Source of the DNA: Candidatus Omnitrophota bacterium
GTDB taxonomy: Bacteria; Omnitrophota; Gorgyraeia; Gygaellales; Profunditerraquicolaceae
Length of the DNA: 40,031 nt
Assembly: GCA_028716705.1 (NCBI GenBank)
Contig: JAQUPI010000011.1
Span: 1 to 40,031 of the forward strand
Direction of reading: 5' to 3'
The stretch's first letter is position 1. Every line of letters starts with the position of its first letter. Below, piece by piece: positions 1 through 8,910 of the stretch. The position numbers and the translations under genes were made by a program. The notes beneath the pieces were generated by a model. It saw only the letters and a list, made by a program, of their open reading frames with translations. It searched no databases and had not been told where the DNA came from.

Positions 1-3000
1 GCCGGGATATATAATGATCCGGCCTCCGGAAATGCCTTTGCCCACATAGTCATTAGCCATTCCTTCCAATTCAAAAGACACGCCCTTAGCCAACCACGCC
101 CCAAAACTCTGCCCTGCCACGCCTTTAAATTTACAGTGGATAGCGCCGTCGGCTAAACCATCCTCCCCGTAAATGCTGCAGACTTTCCCGCTTAACATCG
201 CTCCTGTAGCGCGATCGGTGTTATTAATGGGGGAAGGTATAAGCACCGGCTCTTTTCTTTCTAAAGCCGGCTCGGATAAGGCGATCAGTTTTAAATCCAA
301 AACACCGGCTATGCCGTGATCCTGTTTTATCAAGCAGTATCTACCGGTTTCTTTCGGCATTCGCGGACGGTAAAGGATCCGGGAAAAATCGATCCCTTTT
401 GCCTTCCAGGGTAAAATTCCGTCATCCACTTCCAGAAGATCAGTCCGGCCGATCATCTCGTTCAGGGTTTTCACGCCCAGATCAGCCATGATCCCGCGTA
501 ATTCCTGAGCTATAAAATGAAAATAATTCACGATGTATTCGGGTTGTCCATGGAATCTCCGGCACAAGTTTTCATCCTGGGTAGCGATACCCAAGGAGCA
601 ATTATTTAAATGGCAGTGCCTGAGCATGACGCATCCCAAAACGATCAGGACTGAAGTGGCAAAACCGAATTCTTCCGCCCCCAATAAAGCGGCGATGGCG
701 ATATCCCGTCCGGTGCGCATCTGGCCGTCGGCCTGTAACCGCACCCTGCTTCTTAGATCATTTAAAACCAGGGTTTGATGCGTTTCGGATAAACCCAATT
801 CCCAGGGAAGGCCGGCGTGTTTGATCGAGCTTAAAGGCGAAGCTCCGGTCCCCCCGTCTCCTCCGGAAATCAAGATCATATCAGCATGCCCCTTTGCTAC
901 TCCGGCCGCTACTGTTCCCACGCCGGCCTCCGACACCAGCTTCACGCTGATCCTCGCTCTGGGATTAGTATTCTTTAGGTCAAAGATCAGCTGGGCTAAA
1001 TCTTCAATGGAATAAATGTCGTGATGCGGCGGAGGCGAGATCAAGGTAACTCCCGGAGTAGTATAACGCGTGCGCGCGATGACAACGCTCACCTTGTGCC
1101 CGGGCAGCTGTCCGCCTTCTCCGGGTTTTGCGCCCTGGGCTATCTTTATTTGCAGCTCATCGGCATTGATCAGGTAATTAGTGGTTACTCCGAATCTTCC
1201 GGAAGCCACCTGTTTTATCGCGCTGCGCTTTGAATCGCCGTTAGATAAAGGCGTAAAGCGCTCCGGATCTTCACCGCCTTCTCCCGTGTTCGACTTTGCG
1301 CCTAATCTATTCATGGCGATAGCGATCGTCTCATGAGCCTGTTTACTTATAGACCCAAAACTCATCGCCCCGGTAGCAAAACGCCTGACAATTTCTTCTG
1401 CAGGCTCAACTTCCTCTATGGGTATAGAACATGTTTTCCTGAATTTGAATAAACTGCGCAGGGTCGCGGGATTCTTTGCCTGATCATTCACCAGCCCGGC
1501 AAATTCCTTGTATCTCTGATAGTTATTTTTCCAGGCGGCATCCTGCAGAACGGCGATACTCTGGGGGTTCCATAAATGGAATTCGCCGTCTTTTCTCCAT
1601 TGGTGTACACCTTCATTACCTAAGCAGGAAGCTGCCGGCGCATCTTCCGCGAACGCGAGCTTATGCCTTAAGATGGCTTCTTGAGCGATCACCTCAAAAC
1701 CTACCCCCCCGATCCTGGATACGGTGCCGCAAAAACACCTTTCGATAACTTCCTCATTTATTCCCAGGGCTTCAAAGATCTGGGCGCCGCGGTAACTTTG
1801 CAGTGTTGAGATACCCATCTTTGAAAGGATCTTCAAGATACCTTTTTCTATAGCCTTACGGTAATTTTTTAACGCCAATGGCGCATCTTGTGTTAATTCG
1901 CCTTCCCTGACCAGATACTCCTCCGCCGCGTAGGCCAGATATGGATTAACGCAGTCAGCTCCGTAACCGAATAAAAGGGCAAAATGATGCGTTTCGCGCG
2001 GTTCGGCACTCTCTAAAATGATCCCGACGCGGGTGCGTAAGGCCTTTTGCACTAAATGATGGTGCACTGCTCCTACGGCTAAGAGCGCGGGCAGGGCGCA
2101 AAATTCTTTATTTACCCCCCAATCGCTTAAGATCACGAAAGTGTACCCCTGCCCGATAGCCAGGACTACCTGTGCGCAAAGCTCATCCAGGGCTTCCCGC
2201 AAATCCTTTCCGTCACTTGAGCGGAAAAAAATCGGAATTGTTTTGGTCTTAAAACCATTTACATGGATATGCCTGATCTTCTCCAGCTCTTCATTTGTAA
2301 GTATCGGGTTTTTTACCAACAGCTTATGGCAATGTCTTTGCGTCTCTTCTAAAAGATTTTCCTGCGGCCCCAGGTAAGTTTCCAGGCTCATTACCAATTC
2401 TTCACGGATAGGGTCTATCGCGGGATTTGTGACCTGAGCGAATAACTGTTTAAAGTAGTTATAGAGTAGCTGCGGCCTGGCTGACAGCAGCGCGTGCGGA
2501 ATATCATTCCCCATAGAGCCGATGGGTTCAGCCGCCTTCTCTGCCATAGGTTTAAGGATAATTTTCAAATCTTCTCTCGTATACCCAAACGTCTTTAATA
2601 AAGTAAGGATATCCGCGCTTTTATCAGGAACCCGGAAACCCGCTAACCCGGGTGCCTCCAGCTTATCCAGCTCCAGCATATTCTTCTCCAACCACAAGGC
2701 ATAAGGCTTGCTCCGCGATATTTCCTTTTTGACCTCGGCATCGTCTACGATACGGCCGGCTTTGGTATCGATATAAAGCATCTTGCCCGGCTCAAGCCTC
2801 CCTGAAATAAGGATTTCGGAGGGAGCGATATCTAAAACTCCGGCTTCCGATGACATGACCACTGTTTCTTTTTTTGTCACCAGGTAACGCGCCGGACGCA
2901 GGCCGTTTCTGTCCAGGGTCGCCCCGACACAGGTTCCATCGGTAAAGGCCACCGCTGCCGGGCCGTCCCAGGGCTCCATCAAGCAGGCATGGTATCTATA

Positions 3001-4020
3001 AAAATCTTCTTTGCTGGCAGCCGGTATAAGCATCATCATCGTGTGCGCCAGGGGCCTCCCCGTTAAGAGTAAAAGCTCAAAGATATTATCCAGGCTGGCC
3101 GAATCACTTCCATCCGGGACGATTACCGGCAATATTTTCTTCAAATCCGCGCCAAAGGCATGGCTGCGGAGTTGCCCTTCCCTGGCCCGCATCCAATTAA
3201 TATTGCCTCTTAAGGTGTTTATCTCTCCGTTATGGGCTAGGAACCTGAATGGCTGGGCCAAATTCCAGCTGGGAAATGTATTCGTGCTATAACGGGAATG
3301 CACCAGGCAAAGAGCGCTCTTCAGGCTTTCTTCTTTAAGGTCAAGAAAGAAATCCTCCAATTGCCCGGGCATTAACAGGCCTTTATAACAAAAGGTACGG
3401 CTGGATAAATTCGTAATGTAGAATGACGCCTTTTGGCTTATCTTTGACTCGCGGATTATATTTTCCACCCGTTTACGAATGACGTACAGCCTTCTTTCAA
3501 ACTCTAACTCATCAAAACTTGTGACTTGTGACTTGTGACTTGTGACTTTCCTAATAAAGACCTGTTCGATCGCCGGAGCGCTGTTCTTTGCGGTAACGCC
3601 GATATCCGAATCGTCTAAAGACATCGTCCGCCATCCCAATAATTCCTGATTCTCCTGATCAATGATTTTCAAGAAAACATCCTTGCAGAATTGACGTTCT
3701 TTTTGGCCGGGCGGAAGAAAAATAAGCCCCGTGCCGTATTTTCCCAGCGCCGGCAGATCGATCTTTTCCTTCTCGCATACCCGCAGAAAGAACTCATGGG
3801 GGATTTGCATGAGAATTCCGGCTCCATCACCGGTCTTAGGGTCCGCTCCGGTCGCCCCCCGGTGAGACAGGCGTCTCAACACTTCCAGCCCCTGCCTGAC
3901 GATCTCATGGGATTTCTTTCCTTTGACATCACAGACAAAACCCACGCCGCAGGAATCATGCTCAAACCTGGGGTCGTAAAGCCCCTGTTTTTTGGGTAGA
4001 TTATTGTATTTCACGGTCAT
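1..4020 (-). CDS. gltB: Glutamate synthase large subunit, 3' end cut by window edge
   Basis: Large (alpha) subunit of glutamate synthase, which makes two glutamates from 2-oxoglutarate and glutamine. About 1340 codons are visible and the frame stays open to the left edge; family members run near 1500 residues, so some 150 are missing. The ATG overlaps the stop of the upstream HTH gene (ATGA). The N-terminus has the class II glutaminase nucleophile in HDSCGVGF (Cys24, after a short propeptide). The FMN barrel motif ISPPPHH is near residue 1000. Cys1130, Cys1136 and Cys1141 are the 3Fe-4S ligands. The visible C-terminus is the GXGXG helix domain ([11 protein letters not shown]). An in-frame heptanucleotide repeat codes for residues 159-168 in a loop of the glutaminase domain. 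No gltD-type small subunit is visible; it may lie beyond the left edge. Confidence 0.97.
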   Translation of the reverse strand, partial: MTVKYNNLPKKQGLYDPRFEHDSCGVGFVCDVKGKKSHEIVRQGLEVLRRLSHRGATGADPKTGDGAGILMQIPHEFFLRVCEKEKIDLPALGKYGTGLIFLPPGQKERQFCKDVFLKIIDQENQELLGWRTMSLDDSDIGVTAKNSAPAIEQVFIRKVTSHKSQVTSFDELEFERRLYVIRKRVENIIRESKISQKASFYITNLSSRTFCYKGLLMPGQLEDFFLDLKEESLKSALCLVHSRYSTNTFPSWNLAQPFRFLAHNGEINTLRGNINWMRAREGQLRSHAFGADLKKILPVIVPDGSDSASLDNIFELLLLTGRPLAHTMMMLIPAASKEDFYRYHACLMEPWDGPAAVAFTDGTCVGATLDRNGLRPARYLVTKKETVVMSSEAGVLDIAPSEILISGRLEPGKMLYIDTKAGRIVDDAEVKKEISRSKPYALWLEKNMLELDKLEAPGLAGFRVPDKSADILTLLKTFGYTREDLKIILKPMAEKAAEPIGSMGNDIPHALLSARPQLLYNYFKQLFAQVTNPAIDPIREELVMSLETYLGPQENLLEETQRHCHKLLVKNPILTNEELEKIRHIHVNGFKTKTIPIFFRSSDGKDLREALDELCAQVVLAIGQGYTFVILSDWGVNKEFCALPALLAVGAVHHHLVQKALRTRVGIILESAEPRETHHFALLFGYGADCVNPYLAYAAEEYLVREGELTQDAPLALKNYRKAIEKGILKILSKMGISTLQSYRGAQIFEALGINEEVIERCFCGTVSRIGGVGFEVIAQEAILRHKLAFAEDAPAASCLGNEGVHQWRKDGEFHLWNPQSIAVLQDAAWKNNYQRYKEFAGLVNDQAKNPATLRSLFKFRKTCSIPIEEVEPAEEIVRRFATGAMSFGSISKQAHETIAIAMNRLGAKSNTGEGGEDPERFTPLSNGDSKRSAIKQVASGRFGVTTNYLINADELQIKIAQGAKPGEGGQLPGHKVSVVIARTRYTTPGVTLISPPPHHDIYSIEDLAQLIFDLKNTNPRARISVKLVSEAGVGTVAAGVAKGHADMILISGGDGGTGASPLSSIKHAGLPWELGLSETHQTLVLNDLRSRVRLQADGQMRTGRDIAIAALLGAEEFGFATSVLIVLGCVMLRHCHLNNCSLGIATQDENLCRRFHGQPEYIVNYFHFIAQELRGIMADLGVKTLNEMIGRTDLLEVDDGILPWKAKGIDFSRILYRPRMPKETGRYCLIKQDHGIAGVLDLKLIALSEPALERKEPVLIPSPINNTDRATGAMLSGKVCSIYGEDGLADGAIHCKFKGVAGQSFGAWLAKGVSFELEGMANDYVGKGISGGRIIIYPG
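3517..3548. repeat. Heptanucleotide tandem repeat inside gltB
   Basis: Four perfect copies of ACTTGTG plus a partial fifth lie inside the gltB coding frame. On the coding strand they give [10 protein letters not shown] (residues 159-168) between FIRK and [11 protein letters not shown], where other GltB proteins have a short loop. Because the unit is 7 bp, adding or losing one copy shifts the frame, while three copies together add seven residues. Confidence 0.9.
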
Positions 4021-4250
4021 ATCTTCCATTTATCGGGATTAATCCCCAATTTCTTGATCTTAGAACGCATGGTATTGCGGTTAATCCCCAATATTTTCGC
4101 CGCCTTTAATTGGTTGCCGTAAGTGCGTTCTAACGCGCGTTCGATCAGCGGCTTCTCGATCGTTTCCAGGATATACCTGTATAAAAAACCTTGTTTTTCT
4201 TTATACAGGGATTCATCAAGCTCAGTTATTGTTTTCTCCAGAATATCCAT
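4017..4250 (-). CDS. Stand-alone Fis/NtrC-type HTH protein
   Basis: A 77-residue protein that is almost entirely the Fis-type C-terminal DNA-binding domain of NtrC-like regulators. It has a dimerisation helix (about 20-45) followed by the helix-turn-helix [20 protein letters not shown] (about 42-61) and KIKKLGI. No receiver or AAA+ sigma-54 domain precedes it; the upstream sequence is the glnA terminator, so this is a whole gene and not a visible fragment. It lies between glnA and gltB and its stop overlaps the gltB start, so the two are cotranscribed. It probably binds DNA near nitrogen genes as a nucleoid-type or dedicated regulator; the target is not known. Confidence 0.85.
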   Translation of the reverse strand: MDILEKTITELDESLYKEKQGFLYRYILETIEKPLIERALERTYGNQLKAAKILGINRNTMRSKIKKLGINPDKWKI

Positions 4251-4275
4251 ATCTTCTGCCTAAAGTTTAATCATC

Positions 4276-4320
4276 TCAAAATAAAATTTAGCGGGGCATA
4301 AGCCTTTTCGCCCCGCTAAA
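4276..4320 (-). terminator. glnA intrinsic terminator
   Basis: A perfect 11-bp stem, TTTAGCGGGGC/GCCCCGCTAAA (4287-4297 with 4310-4320), is followed on the minus strand by TTTTATTTT. It starts 6 bases after the glnA stop, so the HTH-gltB pair needs read-through or its own promoter. I see no clear promoter between 4250 and 4287. Confidence 0.85.
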
Positions 4321-4325
4321 AAACT

Positions 4326-5837
4326 TTAGATGTCAAAATAAAGGTAAAACTCATAGGGATGCGGCCGCATTCTTACCGGGTCTATCTCCCTCTTACGTTT
4401 AAATTCCAGCCAGACATCGATGACGTCCTTGGTAAATACGCCTCCTTTTAAAAGATACTCATGGTCCGCTTCCAAGGCGTCTATGGAGCGGCGCAGCGAA
4501 GAAGGAACTGTGGCTACCTTGGACAGCTCTTCCTCGCTAAGGTCAAACAGGTCCACGTCAACGGGTTTTCCCGGATCGATCTTGTTTTGTATGCCATCGA
4601 GGCCAGCCATCAGCATCGCGGAAAAAGCGATGTAGCCGTTACATGCCGGGTCAGGCGGACGGAATTCTATCCTCTTCGATTTCGGGCTGTCGGAATACAT
4701 CGGTATCCTTACCGCGGCGGAACGGTTACGCGCTGAATAAACCAGATTCACCGGAGCCTCATATCCGGGGACAAGCCTTTTATATGAATTTGTGGTCGGA
4801 GCGCAGAACGCCATTAAGCTGTTGGCATGTTTTAAAAGCCCCCCGATGTAGTATTTGGCGGCCTGGGAAAGGAGCGCGTAACCGTTCTTGTCATAAAAAA
4901 GGTTTGCCCCTTTCTTCCAAAGGCTTTGATGGCAATGCATGCCTGAGCCGTTATCCGCAAAAAGCGGTTTCGGCATGAAAGTCGCCACCATCCCCGCTTT
5001 CTTAGCCATATTCTTGATGATGTACTTGTACAAAAGCAAGTTATCACCCATTTTGGTCAGCGTATCGAACTTCATGTCGATCTCGCATTGCCCCGCGGTG
5101 GCAACTTCATGGTGGTGCACTTCCGCGTTAATGCCCGACTCTTTCATTTTGAGGATCATCCTGCTCCTCAGGTCCTGTATTGAGTCATGCGGCGGTACAG
5201 GAAAGTAGCCTTCCTTAAAACGTATTTTATATCCCAGATTAGGATGCTCATCGCGGCCTGTGTTCCAATCCGCCTCGTCTGAATCGATAAAATAGTAACC
5301 GGAATTTTCAGTCTGGTCAAAACGGATACTGTTAAAGATAAAGAACTCGGCTTCCGGCCCGAAATAAACGTTATCCGCGATACCGGAATCTTTCAGGTAT
5401 TTCTCCGCTTTTTTGGCTATGTAGCGCGGGTCGCGGGTATAGGGCTTGCGGGTCAACGGGTCATAAATATCACAGATCAAACTTAAAGTAGGCACCTCGC
5501 AAACCGGGTCGGCTATGGCCGTAGATGGGTCCGGGATCAGGATCATATCCGACTCCTGGATCTTCTGAAACCCTCTTATGGAGGAGCCGTCAAAACCGAT
5601 ACCGTCCACCCAAATCGATCTGGTAATATCGTCCATCTCCAGCAATTCCGAGGCGGGAATGGAAAAATGCTGCCAGAGTCCGGGAAGGTCATTGAATTTC
5701 AGATCAACGATCTGGATACCCTTCTCCTTGACCATCTTCAGCACATCCCGGGCTGCCGTTTCGTCAAATGAGCCGTTCACAAGGGGATTCTTCGTTTTCA
5801 CCTCAGACGCCGTTTTGGTCTTTTGCCTTTTAGCCAT
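4326..5837 (-). CDS. glnA: Glutamine synthetase type I
   Basis: Cytoplasmic dodecameric enzyme joining ammonia to glutamate with ATP. At 503 residues it is about 30 longer than the usual GSI, the extra being a basic N-terminal tail before the beta-grasp domain (GLWQHFSIP). GSI signatures seen are [25 protein letters not shown], the ATP-site block [10 protein letters not shown] and the Asn/Arg motif NRSAAVRIP. The adenylylation loop reads DLFDLSEEE: the Tyr397 of E. coli-type enzymes is Phe431 here, so control by GlnE-type adenylylation is unlikely. The start is set by TAGGAG seven bases upstream. The 5' leader holds tandem hexaloop hairpins plus a terminator and a possible ribosome-site pseudoknot. 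A strong terminator follows the gene. Confidence 0.97.
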   Translation of the reverse strand: MAKRQKTKTASEVKTKNPLVNGSFDETAARDVLKMVKEKGIQIVDLKFNDLPGLWQHFSIPASELLEMDDITRSIWVDGIGFDGSSIRGFQKIQESDMILIPDPSTAIADPVCEVPTLSLICDIYDPLTRKPYTRDPRYIAKKAEKYLKDSGIADNVYFGPEAEFFIFNSIRFDQTENSGYYFIDSDEADWNTGRDEHPNLGYKIRFKEGYFPVPPHDSIQDLRSRMILKMKESGINAEVHHHEVATAGQCEIDMKFDTLTKMGDNLLLYKYIIKNMAKKAGMVATFMPKPLFADNGSGMHCHQSLWKKGANLFYDKNGYALLSQAAKYYIGGLLKHANSLMAFCAPTTNSYKRLVPGYEAPVNLVYSARNRSAAVRIPMYSDSPKSKRIEFRPPDPACNGYIAFSAMLMAGLDGIQNKIDPGKPVDVDLFDLSEEELSKVATVPSSLRRSIDALEADHEYLLKGGVFTKDVIDVWLEFKRKREIDPVRMRPHPYEFYLYFDI

Positions 5838-5842
5838 TTTTT

Positions 5843-5896
5843 TCTCCTAGGTTTAGCACCAAACATATAGGATGGTTTGGTGTGCCCGTACTGGGC
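5843..5896 (-). promoter_or_regulatory. glnA 5'-UTR hairpins next to the ribosome binding site
   Basis: Downstream of the attenuator are two further hairpins: TGCCC/GGGCA, and an 8-bp stem CACCAAAC/GTTTGGTG (5857-5864 with 5875-5882) with the 10-base loop CATCCTATAT. The loop contains TCCTA, perfectly complementary to the TAGGA of the glnA Shine-Dalgarno sequence just downstream, so a pseudoknot hiding the ribosome site is possible. The stem is seen; its function is inferred. Confidence 0.45.
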
Positions 5897-5943
5897 AAAA
5901 AAAAGCGTTCACGCCGGTCAACTTCCTTGACCTACATGAACGC
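5897..5943 (-). terminator. glnA leader attenuator (intrinsic terminator)
   Basis: On the minus strand a long stem (outer GCGTTCATG/CGTGAACGC, inner GGTCAA/TTGACC, loop GGAAG) is followed directly by eight T. It lies about 60 bases before glnA, so it acts as an attenuator and may also stop read-through from the PII/amt operon. Its 5' arm is shared with the upstream hexaloop hairpin, so the two folds exclude each other. Confidence 0.85.
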
Positions 5944-5989
5944 CAGTGTTCAAATTCTTAAATATGCCTGTTTTTACACTACGATGTGC
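5937..5989 (-). promoter_or_regulatory. Tandem ANTAR-type hexaloop hairpins in the glnA leader
   Basis: Hairpin P1 (5977-5988) is CAC/GTG around loop ATCGTA. Hairpin P2 (5937-5952) is TGAAC/GTTCA around loop ACTGGC. Both loops have A at position 1 and G at position 4, the established signature of ANTAR-protein RNA targets. P2 uses GCGTTCA, the 5' arm of the terminator, so protein-stabilised P2 would block termination. A GAF-ANTAR protein is encoded 6 kb away on the same strand. Confidence 0.8.
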
Positions 5990-6000
5990 CTAAATTTTAA

Positions 6001-6042
6001 GCCTTACACATATACAAGTAAAAATACCGCGCTTTTGGTAAC
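6001..6042 (-). promoter_or_regulatory. Putative glnA promoter block shared with the PII/amt operon
   Basis: GTTACC, then 17 bases, ACTTGTA, then 4 bases, TGTAAGG. The same three boxes at identical spacing occur before the short-loop PII gene (8911-8951). The 17-base gap suits -35/-10 spacing, but neither box matches sigma-70. A sigma-54 GG/GC pair was not found. The reader may be the small sigma factor encoded at 8957-9484 (inference). Confidence 0.55.
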
Positions 6043-6064
6043 ATCTTTTTGACAAAATTCGCCA

Positions 6065-6406
6065 TTATCCAATCGCTATCCCCCCGCGCTCTTCAGTGCG
6101 GATACGCACGCACTCTTTTAGGTCCAGGATAAAGATCTTCCCATCCCCGGTTTGGCCGGTCTTCGCGCCTTTTACGATCGCTTTTATGGTCGGCTCGACA
6201 AAGTTATCGTTGACCGCTATCTCCAGGCGCACCTTTCTTAGAAGGTTACCATTTTCTTTTGCTCCGCGGTAAACCTCGGTTACGCCCATCTGCCTGCCAT
6301 GACCCAGGACTTCGTTTACGGTGATCAGGTTTATATCGGCTTTGTACAATTCTTCCTTCACTTCTTCCAGTTTATAAGGCTGGATTATGGCAATGATCAA
6401 TTTCAT
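6065..6406 (-). CDS. glnK: PII nitrogen regulatory protein (GlnB/GlnK family)
   Basis: A 113-residue trimeric PII signal protein, expected to bind ATP/ADP and 2-oxoglutarate and to gate the adjacent ammonium channel. The core ([10 protein letters not shown]), the full-length T-loop [12 protein letters not shown] and the C-terminal [10 protein letters not shown] segment are all present. Position 51, the uridylylated Tyr of E. coli PII, is Glu here (RGAKENG), and position 49 is Ala, so neither the Tyr51 nor the cyanobacterial Ser49 modification can occur. It lies 52 bases after amt, the classic amt-glnK pairing, with GGGAGG four bases before the ATG. It probably responds only through ligand binding. 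Confidence 0.95.
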   Translation of the reverse strand: MKLIIAIIQPYKLEEVKEELYKADINLITVNEVLGHGRQMGVTEVYRGAKENGNLLRKVRLEIAVNDNFVEPTIKAIVKGAKTGQTGDGKIFILDLKECVRIRTEERGGIAIG

Positions 6407-6458
6407 CGATCCTCCCTGCCCAAAAAGGGCGCGCCGGCCAATCCGATATGGCCGGGTG

Positions 6459-7688
6459 TTATTCTAAGACCGTATAGGCCCTTTCATGATGCTGCGTCAG
6501 ATCCAGCCCGATCACTTCATCTTTTTCATTCACGCGCACACCGATGATCATATCCACGAGCTTATAGATCATCACGCTTAGCGCTAGCGAATAAATTAAT
6601 GTTACGGCGACAACTAACAATTGCACCAGGAATTGCCCGGGGTTACCGAAGAAAAGCCCATCCGCGCCTGCCGGATTCACCGCCTTAGAAGCAAAAAGCC
6701 CGGTGGCCAACGCCCCCCATATGCCTCCGACACAATGTACGCCAAAGGCGTCCAGGGAATCATCGTAACCGAATTTTGGCTTAATAATACTGACGGCGGT
6801 AAAACAGAAAACGCTTACCAGCAGGCCGATGATGATCGCGGGAATAACGCTGACATAGCCTGCCGCGGGCGTGATCGCGACCAGGCCCGCTACGGCCCCT
6901 GACGCCACCCCGAATATCGTGGGCTTGCCGTTACGCATCCACTCAATCACCGCCCAGCTTAACCCCGCTGCCGCCGCCGCGGTGTTCGTCACTACGAAAG
7001 CATTCACCGCTATGCTATTGGCGGCCAAGGCGCTCCCCGCGTTAAAACCAAACCAGCCGAACCATAAGAGCCCGGTCCCTAAGACCACGAAAGGCATGTT
7101 GTGCGGAGCCGGAACGCTCTTTTTCATATTCTTTCTTTTCCCTATAAACAGTGCCGTGGCTAACGCGGCTATGCCGGCGTTGACATGCACGACCGTCCCT
7201 CCCGCGAAATCAAGCGCCCCTAATCTTCTCAACCATCCGCCGGAGCCCCAAACCCAGTGGCAGACAGGGTCATATACAAACGTCACCCAAATAATTATAA
7301 AAGCGATAAACGCCGAAAATTTCATCCTTTCGGCAAACGCCCCGAGGATCAAAGCGGGGGTGATGATCGCGAACATCATCTGGAAGGCCATAAATGCCTG
7401 GTGCGGTATTGTCCCGGCGTAATCCGCATACGGCTCCATGCCTACCCCGTTTAAACCGAACCATTTAAGTCCTCCCCAAAAACCTTCGGAGGGGGCAAAA
7501 GAAAGGCTGTATCCGTAAAGCACCCACTGCACGCTTAAGACGCACAGGATAATAAAACATTGCATCAATATGCTTAAAATGTTCTTCTTTCTAACCATCC
7601 CTCCGTAGAAAAAAGCCAACCCCGGAGTCATCAGCATCACCAGGGCCGATGAGATCAAAACCCAGGCCGTATCTCCAGCATTAATCAT
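6459..7688 (-). CDS. amt: Ammonium transporter, Amt/MEP/Rh family
   Basis: A 409-residue inner-membrane ammonium channel with about 11 predicted hydrophobic helices. Signature segments include [16 protein letters not shown] near the N-terminus and the two pore-histidine motifs [10 protein letters not shown] and [10 protein letters not shown]. There is no cleavable signal peptide. AGGAGG lies five bases before the ATG at 7688; an in-frame GTG one codon upstream is too close to it. It sits between an outer-membrane protein gene and glnK in a four-gene operon, so the channel is probably gated by the downstream PII protein. Confidence 0.96.
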   Translation of the reverse strand: MINAGDTAWVLISSALVMLMTPGLAFFYGGMVRKKNILSILMQCFIILCVLSVQWVLYGYSLSFAPSEGFWGGLKWFGLNGVGMEPYADYAGTIPHQAFMAFQMMFAIITPALILGAFAERMKFSAFIAFIIIWVTFVYDPVCHWVWGSGGWLRRLGALDFAGGTVVHVNAGIAALATALFIGKRKNMKKSVPAPHNMPFVVLGTGLLWFGWFGFNAGSALAANSIAVNAFVVTNTAAAAAGLSWAVIEWMRNGKPTIFGVASGAVAGLVAITPAAGYVSVIPAIIIGLLVSVFCFTAVSIIKPKFGYDDSLDAFGVHCVGGIWGALATGLFASKAVNPAGADGLFFGNPGQFLVQLLVVAVTLIYSLALSVMIYKLVDMIIGVRVNEKDEVIGLDLTQHHERAYTVLE

Positions 7689-7705
7689 CACTGCCTCCTC
7701 TTTGT

Positions 7706-8482
7706 TTAAAAATCAACGTCTAATTGAAGCGTTACCGTATCCGTTAAATTATGGTTGTTATAAATATCGTAGCCGAGTATCGCCGAAACATTATCCGTGA
7801 ATTTCCAGGCAAAGCCGTAATTAATAGCGCCGTAGGAGGATTGCGTGCCCTGATAATCCACGCAGAGCCAGAGCTTATCTGATATCTCTGGGATAGCGCG
7901 CTCCCAGGCGAGCATAGGCCCGTTATTGTCCCTCAGTCCGTTTTTATCGCGCAGCAATCTCCCGTTCCCGTTAAAATAACCTGCGGAAAATCTCCCTAAA
8001 TTCAATTTGCCAAAGGTAAGGGTCTTGGCGCCTTTAAGATACCAAATATTATAATTAGTCCGATGCGAGCGTGTCCCCATATCATAAGCGCCCGCGGCAA
8101 AAGCGGGCATATTCTTAAAATAAGCGCCTTCAGGAATTCCTAATTTAAAATGGAAATACCATGGGGTAGAATCATAAAAAGAACCAAAACCTTTCTTGTA
8201 ATCAAACCCGGTTTCAGCCATGATCTTACCTGGAATATTCTCTTCCGGTAAGAGGCTGAATGTCAGCCCGTAAATCTGCTGAACATAATTATGCTGGTCA
8301 TAGTTATCGCTGTTTGTGCCTTTTCCGGTAGTGGGCGTGTAGGTATCGGCAGTTACATGGATTTTCTTATAAGGCTGTATATCCGTTGACGGCGCCCAGA
8401 TGTGCGTAGACGGCGTCGCATAAGCAAACGCGAAAGTTAGAAAAAATAATGCGGAAATTAAACCAAAAGTTTTTCCCGTCAT
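7706..8482 (-). CDS. Putative outer-membrane beta-barrel protein of the amt operon
   Basis: I do not recognise a named family. The 258-residue product starts with a signal peptide (MTGKTFGLISALFFLTFAFA, cleavage near AYA-TPS) and is then rich in alternating polar/aromatic strands and Tyr/Trp/Gly, ending in LQLDVDF, an aromatic C-terminus typical of outer-membrane barrels. The ATG at 8482 overlaps the stop of the short-loop PII gene (ATGA), which favours it over an ATG 18 bases upstream. Because it is flanked by a PII gene and amt, a role in ammonium or small nitrogen-compound passage across the outer membrane is plausible but unproven. Confidence 0.7.
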   Translation of the reverse strand: MTGKTFGLISALFFLTFAFAYATPSTHIWAPSTDIQPYKKIHVTADTYTPTTGKGTNSDNYDQHNYVQQIYGLTFSLLPEENIPGKIMAETGFDYKKGFGSFYDSTPWYFHFKLGIPEGAYFKNMPAFAAGAYDMGTRSHRTNYNIWYLKGAKTLTFGKLNLGRFSAGYFNGNGRLLRDKNGLRDNNGPMLAWERAIPEISDKLWLCVDYQGTQSSYGAINYGFAWKFTDNVSAILGYDIYNNHNLTDTVTLQLDVDF

Positions 8483-8817
8483 TTTCTGCCTTTCGGGCAA
8501 GTTATCGCTTTATTCTTTCTCTCGCCAGTGCTGACGCGCACGCAATCATGCAAAGGTATAACCGCGATCTTTCCATCGCCCGCTTTTCCAGCCGAACAAT
8601 ACATGAGTATGGCCGGTATGATGTTTTTCGTCTGTGAGTCCGTGGCGTAGATCTCAATCTTAGTCTTATGCACAAAAAGAAAGCTATCCGGCCTTTCGGA
8701 CTGTACACCAAAACCCCGTACTTCGCTTACGGTCATACCGCCTATACCGGATTTCTTTAAGGCGTCGGTGACATCTTTTAACTTTTCCGGACGTATAATA
8801 CACTCAACTTTATTCAT
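8479..8817 (-). CDS. PII-like protein with a shortened T-loop
   Basis: A 112-residue PII paralogue. The core is recognisable (IIRPEKLKDV, MTVSEVRGFG, GKAGDGKIAVIP, CVRVSTGE), but the T-loop reads GVQSERPDSFLFVHKTK, about seven residues shorter than in GlnB/GlnK and lacking the TExYRGAEY segment. It may therefore keep ligand binding while losing the usual Amt or enzyme contacts. First gene of the operon PII-like - outer-membrane protein - amt - glnK, behind its own leader terminator and shared promoter block. GAAAGGGG precedes the ATG. The C-terminal tail (NKAITCPKGRK) is unusual. Confidence 0.85.
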   Translation of the reverse strand: MNKVECIIRPEKLKDVTDALKKSGIGGMTVSEVRGFGVQSERPDSFLFVHKTKIEIYATDSQTKNIIPAILMYCSAGKAGDGKIAVIPLHDCVRVSTGERKNKAITCPKGRK

Positions 8818-8835
8818 TTTTAAGCCCCTTTCCGT

Positions 8836-8895
8836 AAAATAAAAAAGGCGTCTTCGTATCCATCACTGGATTTAAGACGCCTTCGTTAATTCACT
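8836..8895 (-). terminator. Leader attenuator before the short-loop PII gene
   Basis: On the minus strand AAGGCGTCTT/AAGACGCCTT (8845-8883) encloses an inner hairpin ATCC/GGAT with loop AGTGAT (A1, G4) and is followed by TTTTTTATTTT. It lies just before the ribosome site, so it can only serve as an attenuator. An overlapping upstream hairpin of the form AAC-GAAGGC-GTC has G4 but a weak stem. The ANTAR match is therefore partial. Confidence 0.65.
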
Positions 8896-8910
8896 CTCTT
8901 AGTGTAATAA

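Noticed and set aside
3517-3548. Frameshift of gltB at the heptanucleotide repeat
   Set aside because: Codons on both sides read as GltB in the same frame (FIRK before, [11 protein letters not shown] after), so with four copies the gene is intact.
5897-5943. Glutamine (glnA-type) riboswitch in the glnA leader
   Set aside because: GCGTTCA and GGAAG recall parts of that motif, but the segment folds as one uninterrupted hairpin followed by eight T, which is a terminator and not the riboswitch junction.
6001-6064. Sigma-54 promoter and NtrC sites before glnA
   Set aside because: No GG-N10-GC pair with the expected flanks is present. The GCACC/GGTGT inverted repeat near 5856-5883 has the wrong spacing for NtrC and lies within the transcript.
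6871-7422. A 183-codon open frame on the plus strand opposite amt
   Set aside because: It is the mirror of a strongly conserved membrane protein, has low-complexity composition and no ribosome site.
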